Shown: positions 36,757 to 45,395 of the stretch, piece by piece | Numbering within the stretch: the stretch's first letter is position 1 | Layout of the letters: the number at the start of each line of letters is the position of its first letter | Assembly (NCBI RefSeq): GCF_021887715.1 | Contig: NZ_JAIQXX010000002.1 | Coordinates: 1 to 64,000, forward strand | DNA from: Winogradskyella immobilis | GTDB taxonomy: Bacteria > Bacteroidota > Bacteroidia > Flavobacteriales > Flavobacteriaceae | Direction of reading: 5' to 3' | DNA: 64,000 nt | Notes under the pieces: generated by a model | The model's input: the letters and a program-made list of their open reading frames with translations, nothing else | What the model was told of the DNA's origin: nothing | Database searches by the model: none | Position numbers and translations under genes: made by a program

Positions 36757-36799
36757 AAAACCACGTCTCTATACTTTTAGCTAAAGATGACGTGGTTTT
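36757..36799 (+). terminator. terminator of the TonB/DUF5689 operon
   Basis: AAAACCACGTC / GACGTGGTTTT arms around a loop that has its own short pairing, followed by TTTTT. An ATG at 36787 lies inside this hairpin and is unlikely to be a start. Confidence 0.75.
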
Positions 36800-36816
36800 T
36801 TGGTTTTATTCTCATT

Positions 36817-37182
36817 ATGTTTGATCGTTATTACATATCCGCCTTTAATACTTTAAAGTCGTCCTTTGGTAAACATGCTATTCGATATGCGTTGTATTAT
36901 GTTAATCTTCTCGAGTTTTTAGTTTACGCTTTAATTGCTTCATTTTTTATGGCTTTTGCTAATCAAATGGGTATTATTACAATGCATATAACGAAAGTGA
37001 TAACACTTTCAGTAATAATTTTTCTGTTTGTATGTTTTAAAAATTGGATACGTTATAACGGAAAACGAAGGCATGTTTTAAATGCAAAATCTAAACACAG
37101 AACATCATTGCAATTATGGAAACTTGTTATGCTTCCTGTAGTTTGTATACTACTAATTGTTGTCTTTTCTAAAGCTATCTAA
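36817..37182 (+). CDS. small membrane protein of unknown function
   Basis: 121 residues from MFDRYYISAFNTLK. Three hydrophobic helices (about 25-50, 58-75, 98-118), with basic segments RYNGKRRHVLNAKSKHR between the second and third. Cytoplasmic N-terminus by charge. Nothing in it points to a function. Ends directly before a terminator and shares no operon. Confidence 0.6.
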   Translation: MFDRYYISAFNTLKSSFGKHAIRYALYYVNLLEFLVYALIASFFMAFANQMGIITMHITKVITLSVIIFLFVCFKNWIRYNGKRRHVLNAKSKHRTSLQLWKLVMLPVVCILLIVVFSKAI

Positions 37183-37184
37183 AT

Positions 37185-37217
37185 AAAAAACGCTATCCTA
37201 ATCGGATAGCGTTTTTT
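37185..37217 (+). terminator. bidirectional terminator
   Basis: AAAAAACGCTATCC / GGATAGCGTTTTTT with a five-base loop, A/T rich on both sides, between converging genes. Confidence 0.85.
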
Positions 37218-37238
37218 AATATGTTTGACTTTTCTTGT

Positions 37239-37706
37239 TTATTTTTTGTCCTTCATAATGCAATTTTCATCCTTACAATCAGCTTTACAATCTTTATGCA
37301 AACCTGTCGAAGTTTTTGTAGAAAACTTATCTACAGTTTTTATTTCTTGCACTTTATACATCTCACTTACATTAACAACTGCCTCTTTTAAGGAACCCGG
37401 AGTTACTTTAGCTTCATCAAATTCTACCATTGCTAATTGTCGGTCAAAATCAACTTTTGCAGACTTTACTCCTTCCATTTTAGCCATTTTCTTTTCAATA
37501 GTCTTTGCACAACCAACAGCACAAGTCATGCCTTTAATATTAAACTCTACTTTAGCATAGCTTGCATTAGGATCTAATGTTTGAGTTATGTTTGGTTTAG
37601 AACTTTCAATCGCTATTGTTTTTACTTCAGGTTTTGCACTAGTGTTGCAAGCAACAACGGTAACAATTAATAAAGCAATAGTTAAAATAGGTTTTAAGGT
37701 CTTCAT
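37239..37706 (-). CDS. heavy-metal-associated (HMA) domain lipoprotein
   Basis: 155 residues. Lipoprotein signal (LLIVTVVAC, Cys at 20). HMA fold about 50-120 with the loop GMTCAVGCAKTIEKKM. The usual HMA metal site is CxxC; here Cys62 and Cys66 are three residues apart (CxxxC). A C-terminal Cys-rich tail (KDCKADCKDENC) follows. It is exported, so it could bind copper, mercury or zinc in the periplasm or outer membrane. Lone gene. Confidence 0.85.
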   Translation of the reverse strand: MKTLKPILTIALLIVTVVACNTSAKPEVKTIAIESSKPNITQTLDPNASYAKVEFNIKGMTCAVGCAKTIEKKMAKMEGVKSAKVDFDRQLAMVEFDEAKVTPGSLKEAVVNVSEMYKVQEIKTVDKFSTKTSTGLHKDCKADCKDENCIMKDKK

Positions 37707-37800
37707 ATAATTTTTACTTGAATTATGAACAAATCTAACAATTACTATGAATCTTGAAAAATAATTAACGAATTTTGTGAACCTCGATTAACAACACATT

Positions 37801-38679
37801 ATGAAAAGCCCTAATTCTAAGTGGATTTACTTGTTTTTATTAGCCCTAATCTGGGGAAGCTCATTCATTCTTATTAAAAAATCATTATTAGGTTTAACTG
37901 CTTTTCAGTTAGGATCACTTAGGAATATTATCACTGGTATTGTTCTTTTGATTGTTGGCTATAAAGGGTTAAAACAAATTGATAGATCTAAGTGGAAATG
38001 GATTGCTTTATCTGGGTTTTTAGGCTCTTTTTTTCCTGCGTTCTTATTTGCTATTGCCGAGACTGAAATAGACAGTGCCATAACTTCTATTTTAAACTCA
38101 TTAACTCCATTAAACACTGTTTTAATGGGCATAGCCATTTTTAAAATAGCAACGACTAGACGTCAAATTACAGGAGTTATTATAGGGTTTATAGGTACAA
38201 CACTTCTAATATTAGAAGGTGCAGAACTAAATCCTAATCAAAACTACTTATATGCAGGTTTTATAATTACATCAACATTAATGTATGCTGCTAACGTAAA
38301 CATTATAAAACGTCATTTACAAGATGTAAAACCATTGAGTATTGCTGCTGGGAATTATGTGTTTATTCTTATCCCAGCTATAGTTGTATTGTATTTTTCG
38401 GGATTCTTTAAAGCGAGTACATTTGAAAACCCCGAACTTGGTAATGCACTAATATATGTGTCTATACTCTCTATTTTTGGCACTGCATTAGCTAAATTTT
38501 TATTTAATACATTAATACAGCTCTCTACTCCTGCTTTTGCATCTTCTGTTGCCTATCTAATGCCTATTATAGCTTTAATGTGGGGAGTTATTGACGGGGA
38601 AGATTTTAGTTGGTTACAGGGTTTAGCTTCTTTCATTATTTTATTTGGTGTCTATTTGGCTAATAAAAAGAATGCATAA
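37801..38679 (+). CDS. EamA/DMT superfamily transporter
   Basis: 292 residues, ten membrane helices in two five-helix halves (first helix LFLLALIWGSSFILIKK; signature PLNTVLMGIAIFK; second half AGFIITSTLMYAANVNII). RhaT/EamA-type inner-membrane exporter of small metabolites, substrate unknown. Single gene ending in a hairpin terminator. Confidence 0.92.
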   Translation: MKSPNSKWIYLFLLALIWGSSFILIKKSLLGLTAFQLGSLRNIITGIVLLIVGYKGLKQIDRSKWKWIALSGFLGSFFPAFLFAIAETEIDSAITSILNSLTPLNTVLMGIAIFKIATTRRQITGVIIGFIGTTLLILEGAELNPNQNYLYAGFIITSTLMYAANVNIIKRHLQDVKPLSIAAGNYVFILIPAIVVLYFSGFFKASTFENPELGNALIYVSILSIFGTALAKFLFNTLIQLSTPAFASSVAYLMPIIALMWGVIDGEDFSWLQGLASFIILFGVYLANKKNA

Positions 38680-38680
38680 A

Positions 38681-38706
38681 AAAACCGAAGCCTAAGCTCC
38701 GGTTTT
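38681..38706 (+). terminator. terminator after the EamA gene
   Basis: AAAACCG / CGGTTTT outer arms and AGC/GCT inner arms, followed by T-rich sequence; may also end the convergent M16 operon. Confidence 0.7.
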
Positions 38707-38728
38707 CTTTCATTATGTATTTTTAATC

Positions 38729-40822
38729 TTAATTAAAATCTTCAGCTGTTACTCCTTCGTTAATTTTAACTTCAGTAGTATCTAAAGTAAATACTTGTGG
38801 TCCTGTAGTAATCTTCATTGTATGAGGAATCATAATACCACCAACTTCTTTATAATTAGAAAAATCTGTAATTGTAGTTATAGATTGTCCTTGTGCTTCA
38901 TTAGTTACTTCAGTTCTTACTAAAAACCCTGTTTTAGCATCATAGTAACTAAAAGAATCTTTATCTCCTTTAGTCACTTTAATCTTATACACATCTGTTC
39001 CATCTATAGCTGTTAAACTTTCTAAAGCAATATTAGATGCTTCCATATAGAGTTCTGGGTATAGTCCTTTTTCTGCTTTTCTAGAAGATACATCAGAATC
39101 TGTCATTGGTATTTTTTGACCTTGTGCTTCTTGGTAACCCGAAGATCCATCAAATTTCTGTTTCATTATTGTACCAAAACCGTCTGCTACCATTTCCATA
39201 GAGAACTTATTTGGAGCCATTTGCTTAATTATTGCTTTTGGTTTGAATGGAGCTCCTTGTATAGTAACTTCTGCATTGGTTAATGTAGAGTTTACAGCTC
39301 TTAATGCTGTTTCTCCACCAATAGCCTTTACATAATTTTTAACCACATCTGATGCTGTTAAACCTTCTGGCAATGGTTTTGAAAATTTAGGTTTCTCTGT
39401 AGCATTTGCGTATTTATCGTAATACTTAATTGGTAAGCCTACTTTTTCAAGGTTTTCTAAGACATCGCTCCCCTTACCAACAACAATAACACGTGCGTTA
39501 TCTAATTTAAAATATTTATTAGCAACACGTTTTATATCTTCTTCAGATACTTCATTGACGCTATTTAAATAGTTGGTGTAAAAGTCTTCTGGCAAATTAT
39601 TTCGCTTAATATTTAACGCATAGTTAGCTATAGTTTGTGGACGTTCTAAACGGAGTACAAAATTACCAACATATTGCGCTTTGGCATTTTCTAATGTTTC
39701 AGGTTGAACTAATTCTGTACGTATGCGTTTAATTTCTTTTAAAAATTCAACAACAGCACTATCTGTAACCATGTTACGTACTTTTGCGCTTGCTGTAAAA
39801 CGTGAAACCCCATAACGATTTGAGCCCAAGCTAGAGCCAGCTCCGTAAGTATAACCTTTATCTTCTCTAATGTTCTTGAACAAATAACTGTCTGTACCAC
39901 CACCTAAAATAGAATTAGCTATTATAGCTGCAAAATAATCATCATCATTTTGTTTAAGATCAACATTATTAGTTACAGAAATACTAGATTGTGTAGCATT
40001 TGGCATGTCAACGAAATCAATCTGAGTTGAAGTAACATTAGCAGTCAATTCTGGTGAAGGCACTTCTGGTAAATCCACTTTTTCCCAATCTCCAAAATGT
40101 TTATTAATCTGTTTTTTTACTGCCTTAACATCAATATCACCTACAACAACGATATATGCGTTATTAGGGCTAAAACGTTTGTTATAAAAATCTTTTACAT
40201 CTTGAAACGTAACGTTATTAATTGTTTCTGCAGTTAAAAACTCACCATAAACGTGATCTTTACCATAAGATAATGCAGAACTTACTCTACCTGCCGCAGC
40301 ATCAACGCTTTTTTCATTTTGTTTTAAATTCTCAATAAGCTTGTCTTTCTCTTTTTGAAACTCTTCTTCTGTTAATAATGGGTTTTTAGTAGCATCTGCC
40401 ATTAATTCAATAATTCTATCCGAATATTTTGATAATGAACTTGCAAAACCTCCACTAGATCCGAAGTTAATGTTCGCTCCTAAAAAATCAACTTCCTCAT
40501 TAAACTTATCTTTTGAAATCGTTGTAGTTCCGTTACCCAACATTGAAGATAACAAACTTAATACTCCTGCTTTGTCTCCTTCAATAGCTGGTTTATTATC
40601 TATACTTAATTGGTAAGATACTCTTGGTAATTTATTATTCTCTACAACCAAGACCGTAATTCCATTTTTTAATTTGAATTCTTCTGGTTTTTCTAGAGAA
40701 ATTTTTGGTTCTGGGCCTGGCTTAGGCATTTTAGATCTATCTATCTGAGCACTAACTCCAAAAGTCATTAATGCTACAAGAATAAAAGCCCATAGTTTAT
40801 TTTGAATATATGTCGTTTTCAT
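38729..40822 (-). CDS. M16 family protein without metal site, fused to a LolA-like domain
   Basis: 697 residues from MKTTYIQNKLWAFILVAL at 40822; an earlier ATG (40855) overlaps the upstream gene and does not fit a signal. Signal peptide ends GVSAQ. Two M16 halves (about 40-440) are present, but at the place of HxxEH it has SLLSSMLGNG, so it cannot bind zinc. Residues about 490-697 form a beta domain resembling LolA/outer-membrane lipoprotein-sorting (VNSTLTNAEVTIQG, KQMAPNKFSMEM). Probably the non-catalytic partner of the next gene, as in the two-subunit M16 enzymes. Confidence 0.87.
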   Translation of the reverse strand: MKTTYIQNKLWAFILVALMTFGVSAQIDRSKMPKPGPEPKISLEKPEEFKLKNGITVLVVENNKLPRVSYQLSIDNKPAIEGDKAGVLSLLSSMLGNGTTTISKDKFNEEVDFLGANINFGSSGGFASSLSKYSDRIIELMADATKNPLLTEEEFQKEKDKLIENLKQNEKSVDAAAGRVSSALSYGKDHVYGEFLTAETINNVTFQDVKDFYNKRFSPNNAYIVVVGDIDVKAVKKQINKHFGDWEKVDLPEVPSPELTANVTSTQIDFVDMPNATQSSISVTNNVDLKQNDDDYFAAIIANSILGGGTDSYLFKNIREDKGYTYGAGSSLGSNRYGVSRFTASAKVRNMVTDSAVVEFLKEIKRIRTELVQPETLENAKAQYVGNFVLRLERPQTIANYALNIKRNNLPEDFYTNYLNSVNEVSEEDIKRVANKYFKLDNARVIVVGKGSDVLENLEKVGLPIKYYDKYANATEKPKFSKPLPEGLTASDVVKNYVKAIGGETALRAVNSTLTNAEVTIQGAPFKPKAIIKQMAPNKFSMEMVADGFGTIMKQKFDGSSGYQEAQGQKIPMTDSDVSSRKAEKGLYPELYMEASNIALESLTAIDGTDVYKIKVTKGDKDSFSYYDAKTGFLVRTEVTNEAQGQSITTITDFSNYKEVGGIMIPHTMKITTGPQVFTLDTTEVKINEGVTAEDFN

Positions 40823-40823
40823 A

Positions 40824-42140
40824 TTATTTATCGTCTTTTTTAGGTAAATATTCAATTTCTACACGTTGATTAGGGCTTAAATATTTTGCAGCCACATCTC
40901 TAATTTCTTCTCTGGTTATAGAACGGTATAAATCTAATTGCGTATTGATTAGATTTACATCTTCATATAGCAAATAATACGTTGCTAATGTGCTTGCAAT
41001 GCCAGCTACACTAGAATTAGAACTTACAAATTGATTTTCAAATTGATTTTGAAGTTTTTGATAATCGCGTTCAGAAATTAATTCGGTTTGCATTTTTGCT
41101 ATCTCTTCATCCATTTCTTGTAAAAGTGTAGCTAAACTAGTACCTCCTTGTGGTAATGCAAATAAGGCAAATATATTATAGTCTACTTGTGGAAGATTAA
41201 AAGCTGCTAGTTGTAGTGCTTGTTTTTGTTCATCAACTATTTTCTTCGTTAATACCGAACTTTTTCCACCACTTAAATATGAAGAAATCATATTTAAAAC
41301 ATAGGCATCTCTACTAGCCTGACCTGGCAAACGATATGCTGCAATAATTGCAGGTATTTGAATATTGGCATCGTATGCTTTTACTTTTTTTGTTTGTGTG
41401 ATAGGTGTTTCTTTAGGGAAATTTCTAATGACTTCTGGTCTCGATTTTACAGCTCCGAAATAATCTTTAACCATAGCTTTAGTTTTTTCTAAGTCAAGAT
41501 CTCCAGCAACAACTAATACCGCATTATTAGGGCCATAATATTTTTTAAAATACGCATTAAATTGATCTAAAGTAGCTGCATCAAGGTCTTCTGCATAACC
41601 AATATTAGGATCTTTGTAGGGATGTACTTCAAATAAATTACTCCCTATAGTTTCTAATAGTTTCCCATAAGGCGAATCGTAACGCAAGCGTTTTTCTTCT
41701 TTTACAACTTCGTTTTGTGTATCCACACCAACCTGATCTATCACAGGATGCAACATACGCTCAGATTCTAACCATAATGATAATTCTAACTTGTTAGATG
41801 GAAATACCTCATAATAATCTGTACGATCTTGAGATGTAGAGGCATTAAATGTTCCTCCATTTGCAGGTATAATTTTCATAAATTCACCACGCTCAATGTT
41901 CTCTGAGCCTTCAAATAAAAGGTGCTCAAAAAAGTGAGCAAAACCAGTACGATTCTTTTCACGATCTTTACCTCCTACATTATACATTACTGTCGTTGCA
42001 ACAACTGGTGCTGTATTATCTTGATGAAGGATTACATGTAATCCGTTATCTAAATCAAATTCTTCAAATTCTACCTTCTGTGCTGTAGCTGTATATCCCA
42101 CAAATAACAGAAGCGCTAAACTTAATAAGTTTCTTTTCAT
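40824..42140 (-). CDS. M16 family zinc metallopeptidase
   Basis: 438 residues. Signal peptide (ends ATAQ) and the inverted zinc motif HFFEH (69-73) with the acidic partner region NEVVKEEKR about 75 residues later. It is the active half of a pair with the protein encoded downstream, whose first codon lies one base after this stop. Such pairs cleave peptides in a closed chamber in the periplasm. First gene of the two-gene unit. Confidence 0.93.
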   Translation of the reverse strand: MKRNLLSLALLLFVGYTATAQKVEFEEFDLDNGLHVILHQDNTAPVVATTVMYNVGGKDREKNRTGFAHFFEHLLFEGSENIERGEFMKIIPANGGTFNASTSQDRTDYYEVFPSNKLELSLWLESERMLHPVIDQVGVDTQNEVVKEEKRLRYDSPYGKLLETIGSNLFEVHPYKDPNIGYAEDLDAATLDQFNAYFKKYYGPNNAVLVVAGDLDLEKTKAMVKDYFGAVKSRPEVIRNFPKETPITQTKKVKAYDANIQIPAIIAAYRLPGQASRDAYVLNMISSYLSGGKSSVLTKKIVDEQKQALQLAAFNLPQVDYNIFALFALPQGGTSLATLLQEMDEEIAKMQTELISERDYQKLQNQFENQFVSSNSSVAGIASTLATYYLLYEDVNLINTQLDLYRSITREEIRDVAAKYLSPNQRVEIEYLPKKDDK

Positions 42141-42340
42141 GTGCTAATTTTTAATTGTTCTCTTAATACTAAATAGTTTTTATGTATGTCTTACTATAAT
42201 ACTGTTTGTTACAATATAAGGAAACAAAAATACGGAATGATTTTTCTTCTATACATCTATTATGTGCTAAAAAGCTAAATAGTGTATGCCTTTAAATTAA
42301 AAATAACTTATTTATATCATTGTTATACTTTTCAAAACGT

Positions 42341-42370
42341 TTGTAGATTAAGAATTTAGGAGTATATTTG
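42341..42370 (+). promoter_or_regulatory. promoter of rplU-rpmA
   Basis: TTG (42341-42343), 19-base spacer, TATATTTG (42363-42370). Exact fit to the Bacteroidetes consensus TTG-N19-TAnnTTTG. Leader of about 55 bases before rplU. The rest of the 291-base gap holds no gene. Confidence 0.8.
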
Positions 42371-42431
42371 CATCCGCTTTCTGAGAAGAAAGTATTTATT
42401 TAAACAAACAAATTAATAAAAACGTTACGCT

Positions 42432-43112
42432 ATGTACGCAATTGTAGAGATAGCAGGGCATCAATTTAAAGTTGAAAAAGACCAAAAAGTTTTTGTTAAC
42501 CGTTTAGCTACAGAAGAAGGTAAGAAAGTAGATTTCGATAACGTTCTTTTAATTGGTGACGGTAGCAATGTTACTTTAGGCGCCCCAGCTATAGACGGAG
42601 CACAAGTAAGTGCTAAAGTCTTAAAACACCTTAAAGGTGATAAAGTTATTGTTTTCAAAAAGAAAAGACGTAAAGGTTACCGTGTTAAAAATGGTCACAG
42701 ACAAGCCTTAACTGAAATCGTTATTGAAAGTATTACTGCTTCTGGAGCTAAAAAAGCTGCACCGAAGAAAGAAACTAAAAAAGCTGAACCTAAAGCTACT
42801 GCTCCAAAAACAGAAGCTAAAAAGGCAGCACCAAAAGCTAAGCCAGCCGCTAAAAAGGCAACAGATAAGGCAGATGACTTAAAGAAAATTGAAGGTATTG
42901 GACCAAAAATTGCATCTACTTTAGTAGAAGCTGGTATAGCTACCTTTGCTGATTTAGCTAAAGCTAAACCGGAAGCAATTTCTGAAATCATTGCAGGCGT
43001 TCGTGGTAACCATGTTACTGATACTTGGCCAGCACAAGCTAAATTAGCTGCTGATGGCAAATGGGACGAGCTTAAAAAATGGCAAGACGAATTAGATGGT
43101 GGTAAAGCTTAA
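42432..43112 (+). CDS. rplU: ribosomal protein bL21 with C-terminal helix-hairpin-helix extension
   Basis: 226 residues; bL21 is normally about 103. Residues 1-103 are a normal bL21 (YAIVEIAGHQFKVEKDQKV; FKKKRRKGYRVKNGHRQ binding 23S rRNA). Residues 104-147 are an Ala/Lys/Pro-rich linker. Residues 148-226 form a helix-hairpin-helix domain (LKKIEGIGPKIASTLVEAGI) like those of DNA/RNA-binding proteins, ending with a charged helix. This extended form is typical of Flavobacteriia in my recollection; its function on the ribosome is not established to my knowledge. Followed by rpmA. Confidence 0.96.
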   Translation: MYAIVEIAGHQFKVEKDQKVFVNRLATEEGKKVDFDNVLLIGDGSNVTLGAPAIDGAQVSAKVLKHLKGDKVIVFKKKRRKGYRVKNGHRQALTEIVIESITASGAKKAAPKKETKKAEPKATAPKTEAKKAAPKAKPAAKKATDKADDLKKIEGIGPKIASTLVEAGIATFADLAKAKPEAISEIIAGVRGNHVTDTWPAQAKLAADGKWDELKKWQDELDGGKA

Positions 43113-43154
43113 TTGCTTAACTACTTAAGTATAACAATATAAAACCTTAAGATC

Positions 43155-43415
43155 ATGGCTCATAAAAAAGGAGTTGGTAGTTCGAAGAATGGTAGAGAAT
43201 CAGAATCGAAACGTCTAGGCGTTAAGATTTTTGGTGGACAAGCTGCTATTGCTGGAAACATTATCATAAGACAACGTGGTAACACACATCACCCAGGTGA
43301 AAATGTATACCAAGGAAAAGATCATACTTTACATGCCAAAGTTGATGGTATTGTAAAATTTACTAAGAAAAAAGATAATAGATCTTATGTATCTATTGAG
43401 CCATTTGAGGCTTAA
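43155..43415 (+). CDS. rpmA: ribosomal protein bL27
   Basis: 86 residues, usual length. Begins [20 protein letters not shown], the N-terminal arm that reaches the peptidyl transferase centre; then GNIIIRQRG and [10 protein letters not shown]. Forms an operon with rplU, 42 bases apart, and ends in a strong terminator. Confidence 0.98.
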   Translation: MAHKKGVGSSKNGRESESKRLGVKIFGGQAAIAGNIIIRQRGNTHHPGENVYQGKDHTLHAKVDGIVKFTKKKDNRSYVSIEPFEA

Positions 43416-43440
43416 GATATCTTTTCTTATTAAAAAATTT

Positions 43441-43469
43441 AAACCTCTTTCTGAAACAGAAAGAGGTTT
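43441..43469 (+). terminator. terminator of rplU-rpmA
   Basis: AAACCTCTTTCTG / CAGAAAGAGGTTT with a three-base loop and a following T run. Confidence 0.88.
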
Positions 43470-43538
43470 TTTTGGTTTATTAAAATATTATAAAGAAAGA
43501 TTCTTCACTGTGCTTTGAATGGCATTATTTTATTTTTT

Positions 43539-45311
43539 TTAAACAATCTCCATTTTCTTTAATAAAAAACTAGCATTCATATTCTGGCAGACTCCAAGTT
43601 TTAACTTATAATCAAAATAAAGTTCATCATTTATAATCTCTGCATCAAAATAATAGTTCTTTACTGCTTTTAATTCGGTTTCTATTTCGGTAAGACTTAA
43701 ATCGTGTGTAGCTATAATTCCTGTTGCATTTAACTTTACAAGCTTTTCAACAAACTTTCGGGAACCAATGGCTTTATCTGTACTATTAGTGCCTTTTAAA
43801 ATTTCATCTAAAATCACAAAATAATTAGACCTTTCTTCAATAGTATCTACTACAAATTTAAGGCGCGTTAATTCTGAAAAGAAATATGAACTATCATCAG
43901 TTAACGAATCTGTAGTTCGCATACTTGTGATGAGTTTAATAGGCCTGTATTTACTCTCTAAAGCGCAGATAGGCAAACCAATATTCGCCATTACAATATG
44001 AAGCGCAACAGTTCTTAAAAATGTACTTTTTCCTGCCATATTTGCTCCAGTAACAATAAAAAATTGTTCTTTATCTAATTGCAAGTCGCTATTTATTCGT
44101 TTCTCAGCATTTAATAACGGATGGCCTAGATCTTTTGCAAGAATTGTTGATCCTTTATCTGTAATTTCTGGATACGAAAATGATTGGTGATTAAAGGCAT
44201 AATTTCCCAAACTGTTATAAGCATCAAAAAACGTCACTACTTCAAACCAATCTTCTACAGTATTTGTATATGTCTTAATCCATTGCTCTATATAATAGGT
44301 TTGACGTATGTCCCAAAGCAAATAACCATTGCCAAAGATTGCAGAAATTAAATTGTTACGGTTATCTAAAGCATCTAACGCCTTAGAAAATTTTGAAAAT
44401 ATCTGTGAAGCTTTTAATCCTTTAGATTGAATCTGTTGTTGTTGAGCAATTAGTAAATCTGAAGTAAATTCTTCATTCTCAATCTCTGCTAATAACAAAG
44501 CATATTGCCGGAATGTGTCTTTTGCTTTAGATGTATTTGAAGCTAGATAATTAATTTGTTTTAAAAATCGTGCTGTAATAAATAATCCTAATAATAACCA
44601 ATAACCTGCATATGCAATCGATAGAACTTCCATAGCACCTAAAACAATTAGAGCTAAAGATGCTATAGTAAAAACTACAGTAAACCCTAACAATTGTTTA
44701 TTTAGAAACGGCTTATAGTTTTTAAGCCAATCTATAATATGCTTAGCTGAATGTTCTACATCTACTCCTTTGGCGACAGCAGAATAATGTTGCGCCCATT
44801 TAGGTTTTGTTGCCAATTCTTTAATTGCAGCTTGTCGTTCTTCGATATCTGTAGTATTGTTAGCTAAAAGACATTCAACCAGTTTTTGAGTACCTTCTGT
44901 AATAGTTGTTCTGTTTATAAATTGATAAAAAGAACCTTTTCCAAACAAATCGATATCTAAACTGTAAAAATGTTTTGGGTCTTCAAATTCTGAACCTGTA
45001 GCTCTATCGTAAAAGTTACCAGAAGCAATTTTAAGTTCTTCTTCATTAATTAATACTAAGCGTTTATGAAGCGCACGTTGCGTTTTAATATCGGTATACT
45101 TTGATAATAAAAATAAGAATATAGAAATGCCTACAATTACAATAATTGCAACTGTTTTCCATTGTCCAAAAGTAAAGTAAACACCAAAACCAGAACCTGT
45201 AAATACTGCTAATCTGAGCAGACTTAACAAGCTCATTCTTTTAAATAGCGTTTTTGATTTATCTTGATTATCCTTTAACTGTTCTTTAAAAAAAGATTCT
45301 GGATTTTGCAT
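43539..45311 (-). CDS. membrane-associated MutS-like ATPase
   Basis: 590 residues. Four hydrophobic segments in pairs (about 29-49, 52-70, 206-226, 232-250) flank an N-terminal domain of MutS-core type. The C-terminal ATPase has Walker A GANMAGKSTF (about residue 425), Walker B YFVILDEIL and the MutS-like ending TGIIATHDLSLTEIE. The mismatch-binding domain I of MutS is absent, so it is not the mismatch repair protein. Similar proteins are widespread in Bacteroidetes, role unknown. Confidence 0.9.
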   Translation of the reverse strand: MQNPESFFKEQLKDNQDKSKTLFKRMSLLSLLRLAVFTGSGFGVYFTFGQWKTVAIIVIVGISIFLFLLSKYTDIKTQRALHKRLVLINEEELKIASGNFYDRATGSEFEDPKHFYSLDIDLFGKGSFYQFINRTTITEGTQKLVECLLANNTTDIEERQAAIKELATKPKWAQHYSAVAKGVDVEHSAKHIIDWLKNYKPFLNKQLLGFTVVFTIASLALIVLGAMEVLSIAYAGYWLLLGLFITARFLKQINYLASNTSKAKDTFRQYALLLAEIENEEFTSDLLIAQQQQIQSKGLKASQIFSKFSKALDALDNRNNLISAIFGNGYLLWDIRQTYYIEQWIKTYTNTVEDWFEVVTFFDAYNSLGNYAFNHQSFSYPEITDKGSTILAKDLGHPLLNAEKRINSDLQLDKEQFFIVTGANMAGKSTFLRTVALHIVMANIGLPICALESKYRPIKLITSMRTTDSLTDDSSYFFSELTRLKFVVDTIEERSNYFVILDEILKGTNSTDKAIGSRKFVEKLVKLNATGIIATHDLSLTEIETELKAVKNYYFDAEIINDELYFDYKLKLGVCQNMNASFLLKKMEIV

Positions 45312-45395
45312 TGATTTTTATTAGACTCGAAATATAAGAAAACTATAAATCCTATACTCATTGCATTACCTTTTTAATAAAATAATAAGATGCAT

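Noticed and set aside
36787-36819. Earlier start for the 121-residue membrane protein
   Set aside because: This ATG lies inside the terminator hairpin of the preceding operon.
42695-43060. Open frame opposite rplU
   Set aside because: Complement of the Ala/Lys linker and HhH region; no independent support.
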